Source of the DNA: Tetragonia tetragonoides
Taxonomy: Eukaryota; Streptophyta; Magnoliopsida; Caryophyllales; Aizoaceae
NCBI GenBank assembly: GCA_038025085.1
Contig: CM076153.1
Span: 3,596,001-3,660,000 of the forward strand
Length of the DNA stretch: 64,000 bases
Direction: 5' to 3'
Below the pieces are notes generated by a model. That model saw only the letters and a list, made by a program, of their open reading frames with translations. It did not search any database and was not told the DNA's origin. Within the stretch, counting starts at the first letter, position 1. Each line of letters starts with the position of its first letter. Below, one piece after another: positions 63,556 to 64,000 of this stretch. Both the position numbers and the translations under genes were made by a program.

Positions 63556-63606
63556 AGAAGGCAACCACTATGTGATATTTCTATCTCTTATATGTGGTTT
63601 GATGAT

Positions 63607-63640
<34 letters not shown>

Positions 63641-64000
63641 TATGGGTTACTAATTACTAAAGTGTGTAGGGTGGGGGTGGTTAGATAAAGTTGTATAGAT
63701 CCAGAAATTTTGGGTATCAAATTTTGAGAATGTTTGAGAGATTTTATTCATATATCTTTCTTTTTTCTTTTTTTTTTGGCAGATTTTGTTACTAATTCCT
63801 TTGATTTCGCAGCTAGTTGAGTTCTCTATATGAATTAGTAGGAGTAAAGACTGTTTTTATTCCAAGTGGTTAGAGTCGAAAGTTACGGAAGTCCAAACGT
63901 AAGACTGCAAATTAATAGGACCTAACTCTAATGCTAAAACCTTAAAAAACAGTCAAGGCATTCAATGTTTGATGATAAGTTCATAAATATTAACGAAAAC
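63556..64000. other. 3' flank of the DUF538 gene
   Basis: Probable 3' UTR and downstream DNA, with a (GAT)n-rich stretch at 63608-63635 and a T-run near 63769-63777. No further gene begins before the end of the window. Confidence 0.5.

Overview
This is a stretch of plant nuclear DNA, most likely from a eudicot. It is AT-rich, with sparse spliced genes (GT-AG introns, three-exon GH3 structure), tRNA-derived SINEs, LINE remnants, MITEs and Helitron-like elements. The exact species cannot be read from the sequence. Repeats dominate and only three protein genes are convincing.

Layout. A seven-bladed WD40 gene (WDR25/Prp17-like) occupies about 2.0-5.8 kb on the + strand; its N-terminal exons were not found, and a SINE sits in one intron. 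From 6.2 to 36 kb there is no credible gene: a foldback element, hAT-, Mutator- and Stowaway-type MITEs, (TA)n microsatellites and, above all, blocks of a GC-rich tandem repeat with a unit of about 310 bp. A GH3 auxin-amido synthetase gene (GH3.5/GH3.6 type, three exons, 617 codons) lies at 38.2-40.6 kb, +. From 41 to 61 kb come more MITEs, two related LINE-derived retroposons, a SINE, and a 7.7-kb repeat complex holding two younger nested transposons. A secreted DUF538 gene (two exons) lies at 62.7-63.6 kb, +, just downstream of a LINE remnant.

Main observation. The 310-bp repeat occurs in six places, about 14 kb or a fifth of the window, in both orientations. Where the edges survive, the arrays are flanked by the same unique sequences: a 5' end read as A|TCTATATAATTAGAG and a 3' end with a decayed CCGTGCATYGCACGG hairpin followed by CACACTAG|T. 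These are Helitron hallmarks, so I interpret the family as non-autonomous Helitrons whose body is a satellite-like array. The copy at 32908-35088 can be bounded at both ends. Most apparent ORFs inside these arrays are by-products of GC-rich sequence and are not annotated as genes.

The three genes show no functional linkage: a putative RNA-processing WD40 protein, an auxin-conjugating enzyme and a small secreted plant protein, separated by transposon-filled intergenic DNA.
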